NCBI RefSeq assembly: GCF_016806065.1 | Contig: NZ_CP032405.1 | Location: forward strand, 2,880,001-2,944,000 | Direction of reading: 5' to 3' | DNA: 64,000 nucleotides | Source of the DNA: Rhizobium rosettiformans | GTDB lineage: Bacteria; Pseudomonadota; Alphaproteobacteria; Rhizobiales; Rhizobiaceae | Shown: positions 44,424 to 53,549 of the stretch, in pieces | Layout: each line of letters starts with the position of its first letter | How positions within the stretch are numbered: position 1 is the first letter of the stretch | The notes under the pieces: model-generated | Database searches by the model: none | What the model was told of the DNA's origin: nothing | Seen by the model: the letters and a program-made list of their open reading frames with translations, nothing else | Made by a program: the position numbers and the translations under genes

Positions 44424-45188
44424 ATGTGCGGACGTTTTGCCCTGACTGCGAGCCCGGAAGAAGTGGCGGAGATCCTCGGCGTGATGGAGCTCGAGGGCTT
44501 TCCGCCACGCTACAATATCGCGCCGACGCAGCCGATCCTCGTGGCGGTGGCATCCCCGCCCGCCGAGCCCGGTTCGAACCGGCCCGATCGCATGGCGGTG
44601 CTGGTGCGCTGGGGGCTCATCCCGTCCTGGGTCAAGGATCCCAAGGAATTCACACTGCTGATCAATGCCCGTTCCGAGACGGCAAACGAGAAGGCGTCTT
44701 TTCGCGCGGCGATGCGGCACCGGCGTATTCTGGTTCCAGCCTCCGGTTTTTACGAGTGGCACCGGCCGCCAAAGGAGAGCGGCGAAAAGCTGCAGGCCTA
44801 CTGGATCCGCCCGAAGAGTGGCGGGATCGTCTGCTTCGGCGGGCTAATGGAAACCTATATGTCGAAGGACGGCTCCGAGCTCGATACGGGCTGTATCCTG
44901 ACGGTCGGGGCAAACAAGGCCATCGGCGAGATTCATGACCGCATGCCGGTGGTGATCCAGCCGCAGGATTTCAGCCGCTGGCTCGATTGCCGCCACGGCG
45001 AACCGCGCGATGTGGCGGATCTGCTGCGACCCGCAGCGGAGGACTATTTCGAGGCGATCCCGGTGTCCGACCTCGTCAACAAGGTCGCGAATGTCGGACC
45101 GGAACTGCAGACACCGGTCGCGCTTCCGCCGAAAAAGCAAAAGCCCACCGCGGACAAGTCCGGCGACGGGCAGATGAGCTTGTTCTAG
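44424..45188 (+). CDS. SRAP-family abasic-site protein (YedK/HMCES), SOS-associated
   Basis: A 254-residue protein that covalently traps abasic sites in single-stranded DNA through Cys2 (MCGRF at the start after Met removal), protecting stalled forks. Other active-site blocks are YNIAPTQPI, RWGLIPSW, NARSETANEKASFRAAM, ILVPASGFYEW and the His of IHDRMPVVI. The protein ends QMSLF, matching the QLSLF-type clamp-binding pentapeptide. The start at 44424 is fixed by the need for Cys at position 2. It is divergent from the NUDIX gene. Confidence 0.92.
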   Translation: MCGRFALTASPEEVAEILGVMELEGFPPRYNIAPTQPILVAVASPPAEPGSNRPDRMAVLVRWGLIPSWVKDPKEFTLLINARSETANEKASFRAAMRHRRILVPASGFYEWHRPPKESGEKLQAYWIRPKSGGIVCFGGLMETYMSKDGSELDTGCILTVGANKAIGEIHDRMPVVIQPQDFSRWLDCRHGEPRDVADLLRPAAEDYFEAIPVSDLVNKVANVGPELQTPVALPPKKQKPTADKSGDGQMSLF

Positions 45189-45249
45189 GCAATGTCCGGA
45201 ACAGGAGGTGAGCCTCTCCTCCGCCGAATCGCCGTCTTGCCGATGATCT

Positions 45250-45390
45250 TCAGGCGACCTTCGGTGCCGGCTTGGGCTTCAGCATCAGAGCTGCTGCGAG
45301 AACGGCCTTGAGGCCGAGCGGGCGGTAATTCGAGGCAAGATTCTCGTTTGCCGGCTTCTGCTGCTCGGCTTGATTCTCAGTCGTCATCAT
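45250..45390 (-). CDS. Small hypothetical protein
   Basis: A 46-residue protein: Gln/Glu/Asn-rich start (TTENQAEQQKPANENL), then NYRPLGLKAVLAAALMLKPK with a short hydrophobic stretch. AAGGA lies a few bases before three tandem ATGs (45393, 45390, 45387), so the exact start is uncertain. Possibly a small conserved rhizobial protein; no function known. Confidence 0.5.
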   Translation of the reverse strand: MMTTENQAEQQKPANENLASNYRPLGLKAVLAAALMLKPKPAPKVA

Positions 45391-45514
45391 CATGTTCCTT
45401 GGAGTGTTTCCTGACCGGTGTTTTTTGTTTGCGGCTCTCTCTGCGGAGATCATGACAAAAGCGTGGCCGTTGCTGTGACTCAAATCAAATTTGAAGAAAA
45501 AGAGTAGATATGGA

Positions 45515-45549
45515 GAGCCCCGCGCAAGCTTTTCGGCTTGGCGGGGCTC
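45515..45549 (-). terminator. Hairpin after pssA
   Basis: A 9-bp stem (GAGCCCCGC / GCGGGGCTC) encloses a second short AAGC/GCTT pairing, 33 bases past the pssA stop. No T run follows on the minus strand, so termination is uncertain. Confidence 0.4.
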
Positions 45550-45581
45550 AAAAATACTTCAAGCTTGAACGAAAACGCGGG

Positions 45582-46442
45582 TCAGACGCCCCGATCGATC
45601 TCCGACAGCCCCTTTTCGGCTGCTTCCTCGCCAATCGTCAGTGTACCGTAGCGGCGATGCCAGTTGCGGGCGCCGAACGGCAGCGAGCAGAGATAGAGAA
45701 GCACGCTGACAACAAGCACTTCCCAGGTAAAGCTCATCAGAAGTGCGACGTAGAGCACGACGCCGAGAATCATCGGAAACACAAGATCGCGGCGAACATG
45801 GCTGGTCTCCGACTTGCCGGACCACACCGGGAGGCGACTGACGAGGAGATAGCCGATGACGACGGTGTAGGCCGTGCTGGCATAGGCAAAGATGCCGACC
45901 GGTGCCACGCCGAGAAAGCCGAGATAGATCGGCAGCATGACGAGTGCCGCACCCGCGGGTGCCGGCACGCCGACGAAAAACTCCGACTGCCACGGTGCCT
46001 TGGTCTCGCGCTCATCCATCACGTTGAACCGCGCGAGCCGCAGGCCGGCCGCGATCGCATAGATCAGCGCTGCAATCCAGCCGAGCGAACGGGCCTGGTC
46101 GAGCACGAAGACATAGAGAACGAGGGCAGGCGCCACGCCGAAATTGATGATGTCGGCGAGCGAGTCCATTTGCGCGCCGAATTTCGATGTCGCCTTCATC
46201 ATCCGCGCGACGCGGCCATCGATGCCGTCGAGAAAGGCGGCGGCCAGCACCATGGCGACCGCCAGTTCGTAACGGTTTTCGAAGGCGAGCCTGATCCCGG
46301 TCAGACCGGCACAGATCGCGAGCACCGTGATCAGATTGGGGATGATCAGCCGGAGCGGAATTTCGCGGAGCCTCGGGCCGCGCGCACCCGTATCAGCCTG
46401 GGTGCTGCCGCGTAGTTCGGTCGAGGGGGTCTGATCGTCCAT
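45582..46442 (-). CDS. pssA: CDP-diacylglycerol-serine O-phosphatidyltransferase
   Basis: A 286-residue membrane enzyme that makes phosphatidylserine from CDP-diacylglycerol and serine. The CDP-alcohol phosphotransferase motif is DGIDGRVARMM, then GAQMDSLADIINFG (about 87-115), giving the DGx2ARx8Gx3Dx3D signature. About 8 hydrophobic segments span the rest. It is 10 bases downstream of psd, so the two sequential steps to phosphatidylethanolamine form one operon. Confidence 0.94.
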   Translation of the reverse strand: MDDQTPSTELRGSTQADTGARGPRLREIPLRLIIPNLITVLAICAGLTGIRLAFENRYELAVAMVLAAAFLDGIDGRVARMMKATSKFGAQMDSLADIINFGVAPALVLYVFVLDQARSLGWIAALIYAIAAGLRLARFNVMDERETKAPWQSEFFVGVPAPAGAALVMLPIYLGFLGVAPVGIFAYASTAYTVVIGYLLVSRLPVWSGKSETSHVRRDLVFPMILGVVLYVALLMSFTWEVLVVSVLLYLCSLPFGARNWHRRYGTLTIGEEAAEKGLSEIDRGV

Positions 46443-46452
46443 CCAAATCTCC

Positions 46453-47151
46453 TCAGCTGCGGCGGCTGATGACCGGCCCCTTGGCCGAGCCGAACTCGGC
46501 GATCACGGTCTCGCCGGCAATCGCGGTCTGACCGAGCGAAACACGGGGTTCGGCACCTGCCGGCAGAAAGACATCAAGGCGCGAGCCGAAGCGGATGAGG
46601 CCGAAGCGTTCACCGGCATCCAACGGCTCGTTCATGTTCGTCCAGCAGATAATGCGGCGGGCAACGAGGCCCGCGATTTGAACGACGCCGATGGCACCAT
46701 GCTTGCTGTCGATGACGAGGCCGTTGCGCTCGTTGTCGGTGCTTGCCTTGTCCAGTTCGGCATTCAGGAACTGGCCTTCCTTATAGGCGATCGTCGTCAC
46801 CCGGCCGCGCATCGGTGCCCGGTTCACATGGCAATTGAAGACGTTCATGAAGACCGTGATGCGCAGCATCGGCTCGGTGCCGAGATTGAGTTCCTGCGGC
46901 GGAACGACCATCTGGACGGAGGACACGCGACCATCGGCCGGGCTGATGACCAGATCGTCGTCCTGCGGCGTCACACGCTCGGGATCGCGGAAGAAATAGG
47001 CACACCAGAGGGTCAGGATCAGGCCCACCCAGAAAAGCGGATCCCAGATCCAGCCGAGCACCAGCGATGCAACGAAGAAGGCTGCGACGAAAGGATAGCC
47101 TTCCTTGTGCACGGGCACGATCGTCTTGCGGATGGTTTCGAACAGATCCAT
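46453..47151 (-). CDS. psd: Phosphatidylserine decarboxylase proenzyme
   Basis: A 232-residue pyruvoyl enzyme. The self-cleavage site is GS in [12 protein letters not shown] (about 190-201), generating the pyruvoyl group at Ser. Two hydrophobic segments near the start ([30 protein letters not shown]) anchor it, then [11 protein letters not shown] and [13 protein letters not shown]. This short form is usual in rhizobia. The 247 bases between psd and the divergent GGDEF gene hold the promoters and no gene. Confidence 0.94.
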   Translation of the reverse strand: MDLFETIRKTIVPVHKEGYPFVAAFFVASLVLGWIWDPLFWVGLILTLWCAYFFRDPERVTPQDDDLVISPADGRVSSVQMVVPPQELNLGTEPMLRITVFMNVFNCHVNRAPMRGRVTTIAYKEGQFLNAELDKASTDNERNGLVIDSKHGAIGVVQIAGLVARRIICWTNMNEPLDAGERFGLIRFGSRLDVFLPAGAEPRVSLGQTAIAGETVIAEFGSAKGPVISRRS

Positions 47152-47398
47152 GGGGTCCTCGGTCTTTTAATTGTGTCGCCCGTGACTACTCTGAAAGCCG
47201 CAGATGGGCAATGCCGGCGGTCAAATCAAGGCGCGCTAAAGCATATGTGACAATCCACAGCTGGCCCAAAAAAAGCTCAATTGCGTTCAGGCGTGGCGAG
47301 ACTTTGTAAATAACTGCACCCTAAAAAAGGGGAGGTGGATTTAAGCAGGATCCGCGATGCGGGACCGTTGTCGGCCCGGTCCGGACAAGGAATGACCG

Positions 47399-48682
47399 TT
47401 GCAGCTCGCCAGGCACATTGAACCGGATTCGGACACGGTAACGCTCGCCACGATATCCTGGCATTCCTCCCGCGGACTGCCGCCGCCGGCCTTCATCGCG
47501 TCCCTCTCTCCGTCTCGGATCACCGCTGCAGAGGCGCTGCAAAACTCGTCGCTTTGCTTCCTTGATTGCGCTGACAAGGCCGCAATCGCCCAGGTTGTCC
47601 GGCTGCGCGAGATCTGCGGAAATGGCATTTATCTTGTCGCGGTGACGGGGGCAGTCACCGCCGAATTTCAGGCTGAACTCTTCGACGCCGGGGTCGACGA
47701 TCTCCTGATGGACGATGGCTCGGCCCAGCTGCTGCGCTGCCTCTTGCGCGCCAAGCGTCACCTTACCCTGCTGCAGGCACACCAGAAGACACTCGACGCA
47801 TTGCAGGACAAGCTCGATGCCTGGCAGGACGGCTTGGACCATCTGCCGACGCCGATCTACCTGAAAGATGTCGGCGGACGCTATCTCGGCTGCAACACGG
47901 CGTTCAGCCATTTTGTCGGCACCGAACGTGACCGCGTCATAGGCCAGACCCTCGCTGATTTTCTGCCGCTGGATGTTGCCGAGGCGCATCGGGAATCGGA
48001 CCTCGAAGTGATGCGCAGAGGCGGCGTCATCAGGGTCGAGACCGATGTCTGCGTGCCCGACACGGGCGTGCGCCATGTCATGCTGCACAAGGCCTGTGTC
48101 GCCTCGCCGGAAGGCGGCCTTCGCGGCATTGCCGGCGTGCTGATCGACATCACCGAACGCAAGGAGCTGGAGGCGCGCCTGACGGCCGCTGCCGAGCGCG
48201 ACCCGCTGACCAATGCTTTTAACCGTCGCAAGTTCTTCCAGGTGGCGGGTTCGGCCATCGAGACGGCGAAAGAAGGTGAGCAGAGCTTTGCCGTGGCTGT
48301 CATCGATATCGACCACTTCAAGTCGATCAATGACGAACTGGGGCATGGCGAGGGAGATCTCACCCTCTGTTCGATCGTCGATACCCTCAGAGCGCACGAG
48401 GCGGAGGGCGTCCTGGTCGCGCGTGCCGGAGGCGAAGAGTTCTTTGCCTTCTTCTCCGGCGAGAATGCAGCCCAGGCGGAGGACATTCTGGAGCGGATGC
48501 GAACCGACATCGCCCGCTACTGTGCGGTTGCGACCGGGATGGGCACCGCCGGCACCATCAGCATCGGCCTTGCCAATTTCGATCCGCTGCAGGAGACGAT
48601 CGACCACGCGCTTCGTCGGGCCGATCTCGCCCTTTACCGGGCAAAACGCGACGGCCGCAATCGGCTATGCCGGGCGGATTGA
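47399..48682 (+). CDS. Diguanylate cyclase with receiver-like and PAS domains
   Basis: A 427-residue signalling protein. The N-terminal part (about 15-120) has a receiver-like fold but no clear phospho-Asp set. A PAS domain follows (DHLPTPIYLKDVGGRYLGC to ITERKELEARL, about 145-260), then a GGDEF domain with DPLTNAFNRRKF, the substrate block DIDHFKSINDELGHGEGD, and an active GGEEF. The RxxD product-inhibition site is missing (AEGVLVARA precedes GGEEF). The start is TTG at 47399, supported by AAGGA 7 bases upstream. No membrane segment, so cytoplasmic. Confidence 0.88.
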   Translation: MQLARHIEPDSDTVTLATISWHSSRGLPPPAFIASLSPSRITAAEALQNSSLCFLDCADKAAIAQVVRLREICGNGIYLVAVTGAVTAEFQAELFDAGVDDLLMDDGSAQLLRCLLRAKRHLTLLQAHQKTLDALQDKLDAWQDGLDHLPTPIYLKDVGGRYLGCNTAFSHFVGTERDRVIGQTLADFLPLDVAEAHRESDLEVMRRGGVIRVETDVCVPDTGVRHVMLHKACVASPEGGLRGIAGVLIDITERKELEARLTAAAERDPLTNAFNRRKFFQVAGSAIETAKEGEQSFAVAVIDIDHFKSINDELGHGEGDLTLCSIVDTLRAHEAEGVLVARAGGEEFFAFFSGENAAQAEDILERMRTDIARYCAVATGMGTAGTISIGLANFDPLQETIDHALRRADLALYRAKRDGRNRLCRAD

Positions 48683-48708
48683 CCGCCCGGTGTCGCTGAC
48701 CGCCAGCG

Positions 48709-50598
48709 TTAGACGGCTGGCGGGCGCCGGACCACGACGCCGAGTTCGTCGCTTTCGCGCACTTGCCGCAGCATTTCTTCGGCCTGAGTCGCCTCCCGCT
48801 GACGGTTCCACATTGAGGCATAAAGGCCGTCCTGGGCCAGAAGCTCGCTATGGCTGCCGCGTTCGGCGATCTCGCCGCCCTTCAGCACGATGATTTCGTC
48901 AGCGCCAACCACCGTGGACAGACGGTGGGCGATGACCAGCGTCGTGCGGTTCTTCGAGACGATGTCGAGGGCGGACTGGATCTCGTGCTCGGTGGTCGTG
49001 TCGAGCGCCGAGGTCGCCTCGTCGAGGATCAGGATCGGCGGCGCCTTGAGCACCGTACGGGCGATCGCCACGCGCTGCTTTTCACCGCCCGAGAGCTTCA
49101 GCCCGCGCTCCCCGACCTTGGTGTCGAAACCATCCGGCAGATCCTTGATGAAATGCGAGATCTGCGCGACCTCCGCAGCCTGTTCGATCTCGGCGTCAGA
49201 CGCGCCGGGTCGACCGTAGCGGATGTTGTAGGCGATCGTGTCGTTGAACAGCACAGTGTCCTGCGGCACCATGCCGATCGCGGCTCTGAGCGACTTCTGG
49301 GTCACATCCCGCACGTCCTGGCCGTCAATGGTGATCGAGCCCTTCTGGACGTCGTAGAAGCGGTAGAGCAGGCGGGATATGGTCGATTTGCCGGCGCCCG
49401 AGGGACCGACGACGGCCACAGTCTTGCCGGCGGGGACCTCGAACGACACGCCTTTCAGGATCCGCCGGTCCGGATCATAATGGAAATGCACGTCCTTGAA
49501 GGCGATGGCACCTTGCGCGATGGCAAGCGGCGTTGCCCCGGGACCGTCGACCACCTCGGCCTGGACTTCGAGAAGATCGAACATCTGCTCGATATCAGTC
49601 AGGCCCTGGCGGATTTCGCGGTAGACGAAGCCGATGAAGTTGAGTGGGATCGACAGCTGCATCAGCATGGCGTTGACGAAGACGAAGTCGCCGATCGTCT
49701 GTTCGCCGCGCTGCACGGCAAGTGCGGACATCACCATGATGATCGCAGTGCCGACACCAAAGATCAGGCCCTGGCCGAAGTTCAGCCATCCGAGCGAGGT
49801 CCAGACCTGGGTCGCGGACTTCTCATACTTCGCCATCGAGGCATCGAAGCGCTTGGCCTCCATCTCCTCGTTGCCGAAATACTTGACCGTCTCGAAGTTG
49901 AGAAGCGAGTCGATCGCCTTGGTGTTCGCGTCTGTGTCGCTGTCGTTCATCGCGCGGCGGATGCCGATGCGCCAGTCCGACGCGCGGATCGTGAACCAGA
50001 TATAGGCCCAGACGGTGAAGGCGGTGACGCCGAGATAGGAGAAGCCGTAGGTCCACCAGAAGATCGCGGCCGTCAGGATGAATTCAATGAGCGTCGGGAT
50101 CGAGTTGAGGATCGTGAAGCGGACGATCGTCTCGATGCCCTTGGTGCCGCGTTCGATGATGCGCGACAGGCCCCCGGTCTTGCGTTCCAGATGGAAGCGC
50201 AGCGACAGCTGGTGCATGTGCACGAAGGTCCTGTAGGCGAGCTGGCGCACCGCATGCTGGCCGACGCTGGCGAACAGCGCGTCACGAAGCTGGTTGAGGC
50301 CGACCTGCAGGATACGGGTGAGATTGTAGAAGATGACGAGCGCCACGGCTCCCAGAAGGAAGGTCGGCAGGATGCCCGCCATGTCGATCCGGCCGTCGAG
50401 CGCATCGGTTGCCCATTTGAAGAAATAGGGAACGAGGATCAGGACGAATTTCGAGATGATCAGGAAGACGGTCGCCCAGACGACGCGCATCTTGAGATCA
50501 AATCGGTCGGCCGGCCACATATAGGGCCAGAGGTTCACGAGCGTCTGCATCGGGTTGCCGTCGTCGGCCGATACCGTCTTCTTCTTCGCCTCTGCCAT
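48709..50598 (-). CDS. Atm1/HMT1-type ABC exporter
   Basis: A 629-residue half-transporter with a six-helix membrane domain (about 30-330) fused to an ATPase. Walker A is GPSGAGKST, the signature is LSGGEKQRVAIAR, and Walker B is ILILDEATSALD. The N-terminal LWPYMWPADRFDLKMRVVWA and the FKWATDALDG motif place it in the Atm1/ABCB7 group, which exports glutathione-linked sulfur or metal species. The start at 50598 has AGAGGG upstream; a frame to 50667 would read through the terminator hairpin and is rejected. It is convergent with the GGDEF gene. Confidence 0.88.
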   Translation of the reverse strand: MAEAKKKTVSADDGNPMQTLVNLWPYMWPADRFDLKMRVVWATVFLIISKFVLILVPYFFKWATDALDGRIDMAGILPTFLLGAVALVIFYNLTRILQVGLNQLRDALFASVGQHAVRQLAYRTFVHMHQLSLRFHLERKTGGLSRIIERGTKGIETIVRFTILNSIPTLIEFILTAAIFWWTYGFSYLGVTAFTVWAYIWFTIRASDWRIGIRRAMNDSDTDANTKAIDSLLNFETVKYFGNEEMEAKRFDASMAKYEKSATQVWTSLGWLNFGQGLIFGVGTAIIMVMSALAVQRGEQTIGDFVFVNAMLMQLSIPLNFIGFVYREIRQGLTDIEQMFDLLEVQAEVVDGPGATPLAIAQGAIAFKDVHFHYDPDRRILKGVSFEVPAGKTVAVVGPSGAGKSTISRLLYRFYDVQKGSITIDGQDVRDVTQKSLRAAIGMVPQDTVLFNDTIAYNIRYGRPGASDAEIEQAAEVAQISHFIKDLPDGFDTKVGERGLKLSGGEKQRVAIARTVLKAPPILILDEATSALDTTTEHEIQSALDIVSKNRTTLVIAHRLSTVVGADEIIVLKGGEIAERGSHSELLAQDGLYASMWNRQREATQAEEMLRQVRESDELGVVVRRPPAV

Positions 50599-50625
50599 CC
50601 CCGACCCTCTCGCTGCATGCAGATT

Positions 50626-50658
50626 AAAAAGCGGCGATCCCTTTTGAGGATCGCCGCT
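50626..50658 (-). terminator. Intrinsic terminator of the LysM gene
   Basis: An 11-bp perfect stem (AGCGGCGATCC / GGATCGCCGCT) with a 7-base loop. On the minus strand it is followed by TTTTTAATC. It lies 54 bases past the LysM gene and ends only about 28 bases before the ABC exporter start. Confidence 0.88.
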
Positions 50659-50711
50659 CTCATTCACTTAGGTTTTCGCTCGTGCGAATACAATAACGGA
50701 ACTGTGAAAGC

Positions 50712-52769
50712 TCAGTTCACCGCCTCGCCACGCAGGCGCTTTCGATGAATTTCTTCCGCATTGGGAAGCGCGTCGCGCGGCACCGTGAAGATCTGGCCGG
50801 GTTCGATCAGGTCCGGATTGTTGATCTGGTTCTCGTTGGCGAGATAGATCGTGGTGTAGCGCACACCCTGCCCATAAACGCGCCGCGAAATCTGCCAGAG
50901 CGTATCGCCGCGGCGGATGATGACGCTGCTGTCGCTCTGTTCGAGCGGCGCCTGCTGGATTGTCTTCGGCTCGCCGGATGCAGCCGCATTCGTCGGGGAT
51001 GCTGCCGCCACATTGGTCTCGGACTGAGCCGGTGCCTGCGCTGACGGAGCGGGTGCCGGATCGTTGAGGAGGTCACGGATCAGCGCGACGAGCTGCGGCA
51101 GGGCGGCGCCCAAAGCATCCACATTGCCGTTCGGTACAGACTGCAGGAGCGCAAGCGCCTCGCGAGCCTTGGCGCCATGGCTGTTGAAGGCGGCGGCAAG
51201 GTCTGGTTCGACATTGGGGCCCGGACGGAAGCCGATGATCGACTGCAATCCGATTTCCGTGGCCGAACGCGCCGCTGCCGCCTGCTCCAGGGCGGGCTTC
51301 TGACCGTTGGCGAACAGATTTTCCAGGATCGTCATCGCCTTGGTCAAGGAGATCCGCAGCCGCTCGAACTCAATCTGTTCGGGGGTGGTCGGCGACGACG
51401 CAGCACCCGCTCCCGTCTGGGCGACGACGGAGACCTGCTCGCCGGCGGGGCGCTCGAACGGAACCGAGGCGCGGACGACCACCTTGCCGGTGGAATCCAG
51501 GAGTTCCACCTCGATGATGTGGTTGCCGACCTCGAGTTTCATTTCGCCTTCGATGACGAAGTTGCCGTTTCCGTCGCTCGCCGCTTCGCCGATGGTGGCC
51601 TTGTTGGCAAAGCCACGCACCCGCGCCCCGGCCGGCGCTTTGCCGGCGACGAAGATGCGGTCGCCTTCGATCTCGACCGCAGTGACCTGCACTTCGGTGG
51701 CGCCGGGAAGGGCCGTGGGTTCTTCGGCCACGGGTTCATTTGCGGGGGCTGCCGCCGTTTCGCTCATGCCCGGCATCGCAGGCGCTGAGCCGGCAAGTTC
51801 GCTGGCGGCAGCGGGAAGTTCCGGCAGGGCAACGCCGCCGGCCGGTGCAGCGGCCGGCTGGCTTGCCGATGCGGGAGCATTCTCGGAATCGGGAAGGGTG
51901 ATCAGACGGCTCGCCTCGCCAGGCTTCGAGACCATGGCCAAGAGCTCGCCCTTGCCACCTTCCGGCACGGAAATCGTCGCAACCTCTTCCGAGGTGACGA
52001 CCTTGCCGTCGGGAGCCGTGGCGCGGATCTGCAGCGCGTGATCGCCGGGCGGCAGCGGCTGATCGAGCACGGCGGCAAAATCGCCCGTGCCGTCGACCGT
52101 TTGCGAGGAAATGACCTGGTCTCCATTCAGGATCTCGACGGTCGCGCCCGGCACGGCGTTGCCGGCGATCACCGTGGAGCCATTGGGCTCGACACGAAGC
52201 ACGTCGAAGCGGGGCGCAATCTCCGTCGTCGCTTCAGTGACGGGCGCGGGCTGGGTGACCGGCTTGCCGAGCAGCGCATCCTTGATCGAGGCGATGAGGC
52301 CTGCGGCCTTTGCCGGATCGGCCGGTAGCTGCTGGACCATCTCCAGAGCTCGCGCGGCATCGGCCTGTACCGTCTTGATGCCGTTCATGACCGTCGCATC
52401 GAGGTCGTCGGGAATCTCGATCGATGAAAGTGCCTGAAGGGCGCCCTGAGCCAGTGTCTTGGCGGCGGTATAGGCTTCGATGCCCGGCGTGCGGCCATCG
52501 GCAAACAGCGCCGAGATGCTGTCGACGGCCTTCACGGCCTCTTCTTTCAGGCGATCCATCTTCTGGCTGGCTGCGCTGGCGACGTCTTGCACGGCGCCTT
52601 CGGCCGTCGCCTGGGCCTCATCGGCTGCAGACTTCGCCGCGTCGGCGGCAGCATTCACGGTCGGCAGATCGCTCACCGGCGGATTGAGCCGTGGCATGAT
52701 GACGAACACCATCAGCAGGCTGACGATGGCAAGGACGATCAGGACCACCCAGAGGGCACGGTTCTTCAT
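50712..52769 (-). CDS. LysM domain envelope protein with duplicated internal modules
   Basis: A 685-residue protein. One N-terminal membrane anchor (LWVVLIVLAIVSLLMVFVI) is followed by an Ala-rich helical region. Two related helical modules start near residues 88 and 483 (ISALFADGRTPGIEA and LENLFANGQKPALEQ). Two Ig-like beta modules lie near 188-275 and 358-445 (NGSTVIAGNAVPGATVEIL and EGDRIFVAGKAPAGARVRGF). The C-terminal LysM domain (about 611-665, IIRRGDTLWQISRRVYGQG) should bind peptidoglycan. It is probably a periplasmic spacer-type protein anchored in the inner membrane. Function unknown. Confidence 0.8.
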   Translation of the reverse strand: MKNRALWVVLIVLAIVSLLMVFVIMPRLNPPVSDLPTVNAAADAAKSAADEAQATAEGAVQDVASAASQKMDRLKEEAVKAVDSISALFADGRTPGIEAYTAAKTLAQGALQALSSIEIPDDLDATVMNGIKTVQADAARALEMVQQLPADPAKAAGLIASIKDALLGKPVTQPAPVTEATTEIAPRFDVLRVEPNGSTVIAGNAVPGATVEILNGDQVISSQTVDGTGDFAAVLDQPLPPGDHALQIRATAPDGKVVTSEEVATISVPEGGKGELLAMVSKPGEASRLITLPDSENAPASASQPAAAPAGGVALPELPAAASELAGSAPAMPGMSETAAAPANEPVAEEPTALPGATEVQVTAVEIEGDRIFVAGKAPAGARVRGFANKATIGEAASDGNGNFVIEGEMKLEVGNHIIEVELLDSTGKVVVRASVPFERPAGEQVSVVAQTGAGAASSPTTPEQIEFERLRISLTKAMTILENLFANGQKPALEQAAAARSATEIGLQSIIGFRPGPNVEPDLAAAFNSHGAKAREALALLQSVPNGNVDALGAALPQLVALIRDLLNDPAPAPSAQAPAQSETNVAAASPTNAAASGEPKTIQQAPLEQSDSSVIIRRGDTLWQISRRVYGQGVRYTTIYLANENQINNPDLIEPGQIFTVPRDALPNAEEIHRKRLRGEAVN

Positions 52770-52926
52770 TTCTCAAGTCTCCCGGCGGATCAGCCGCCAT
52801 TCCCTTGGAATTGCTAGCGTCAACCCGATGAATCGACAAGCGGCGATGGATCAATCCACCCTGCCGGACAAGGGTTTTCAGCCAATTTTGTTGACCTGCA
52901 GCGGCGTAGCCTGTTTTTTGCCCCGC

Positions 52927-53547
52927 ATGAGCGAACAGAAAACCCCGATTCGATCCGTCTGCGTCTATTGCGGCTCCCAGCCCGGACGCGATCCCGCCTT
53001 CATGGAAGCCGGCCGAAATTTCGGTCGCGCCCTGGCAGAAAACAACCTTCGCCTGGTCTATGGCGGCGGCACCAAGGGCATCATGGGGGCGGTTGCCTCG
53101 GGCGTGCTTTCGGCCGGCGGTCATGTCACCGGCATCATACCCGAATTCCTCGTCGACATGGAAGCGACGCGCCATTCGCTCGGCCAGCTGAACGAATTGA
53201 TCATCACCAAGGACATGCACGAGCGCAAGCACGCCATGTTCGAGCGCTCTGACGCTTTCGTGACCCTTCCGGGCGGCATCGGCACGCTTGAGGAGATCGT
53301 CGAGATCATGACCTGGGGTCAGCTCGGCCGTCATGCCAAGCCGATGGTCTTTGCCAATGTCAACGACTTCTGGAAGCCTATGCTGGAGCTTATGGACCAC
53401 ATGTCGGCCTCGGGCTTTATCCACACCGCCCATCTCGTGCGGCCGCTGGTCATTGACCGAATCGAGGACATTGTGCCCGCCATCGAGGTCCGCTGGGCCG
53501 AGGCCGGATCGCCCGAAGGCGACCCGGAGACGATTTCCAAGCTTTGA
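52927..53547 (+). CDS. LOG-family (TIGR00730) nucleotide phosphoribohydrolase
   Basis: A 206-residue Rossmann-fold enzyme of the Lonely Guy family, which cleaves cytokinin riboside monophosphates or AMP. The diagnostic block is FVTLPGGIGTLEEI (PGGxGTxxE), preceded by SVCVYCGSQPG, VYGGGTKGIMG and MHERKHAMFERSD. In a plant-associated lineage cytokinin activation is possible, but AMP nucleosidase-type activity is equally compatible. The ATG at 52927 is family-consistent. It is divergent from the LysM gene and convergent with rarD (2-base gap). Confidence 0.88.
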   Translation: MSEQKTPIRSVCVYCGSQPGRDPAFMEAGRNFGRALAENNLRLVYGGGTKGIMGAVASGVLSAGGHVTGIIPEFLVDMEATRHSLGQLNELIITKDMHERKHAMFERSDAFVTLPGGIGTLEEIVEIMTWGQLGRHAKPMVFANVNDFWKPMLELMDHMSASGFIHTAHLVRPLVIDRIEDIVPAIEVRWAEAGSPEGDPETISKL

Positions 53548-53549
53548 GT

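Noticed and set aside
48850..50748. 632-codon plus-strand frame over the ABC exporter
   Set aside because: Antisense to Walker A, signature and Walker B motifs of a real exporter.
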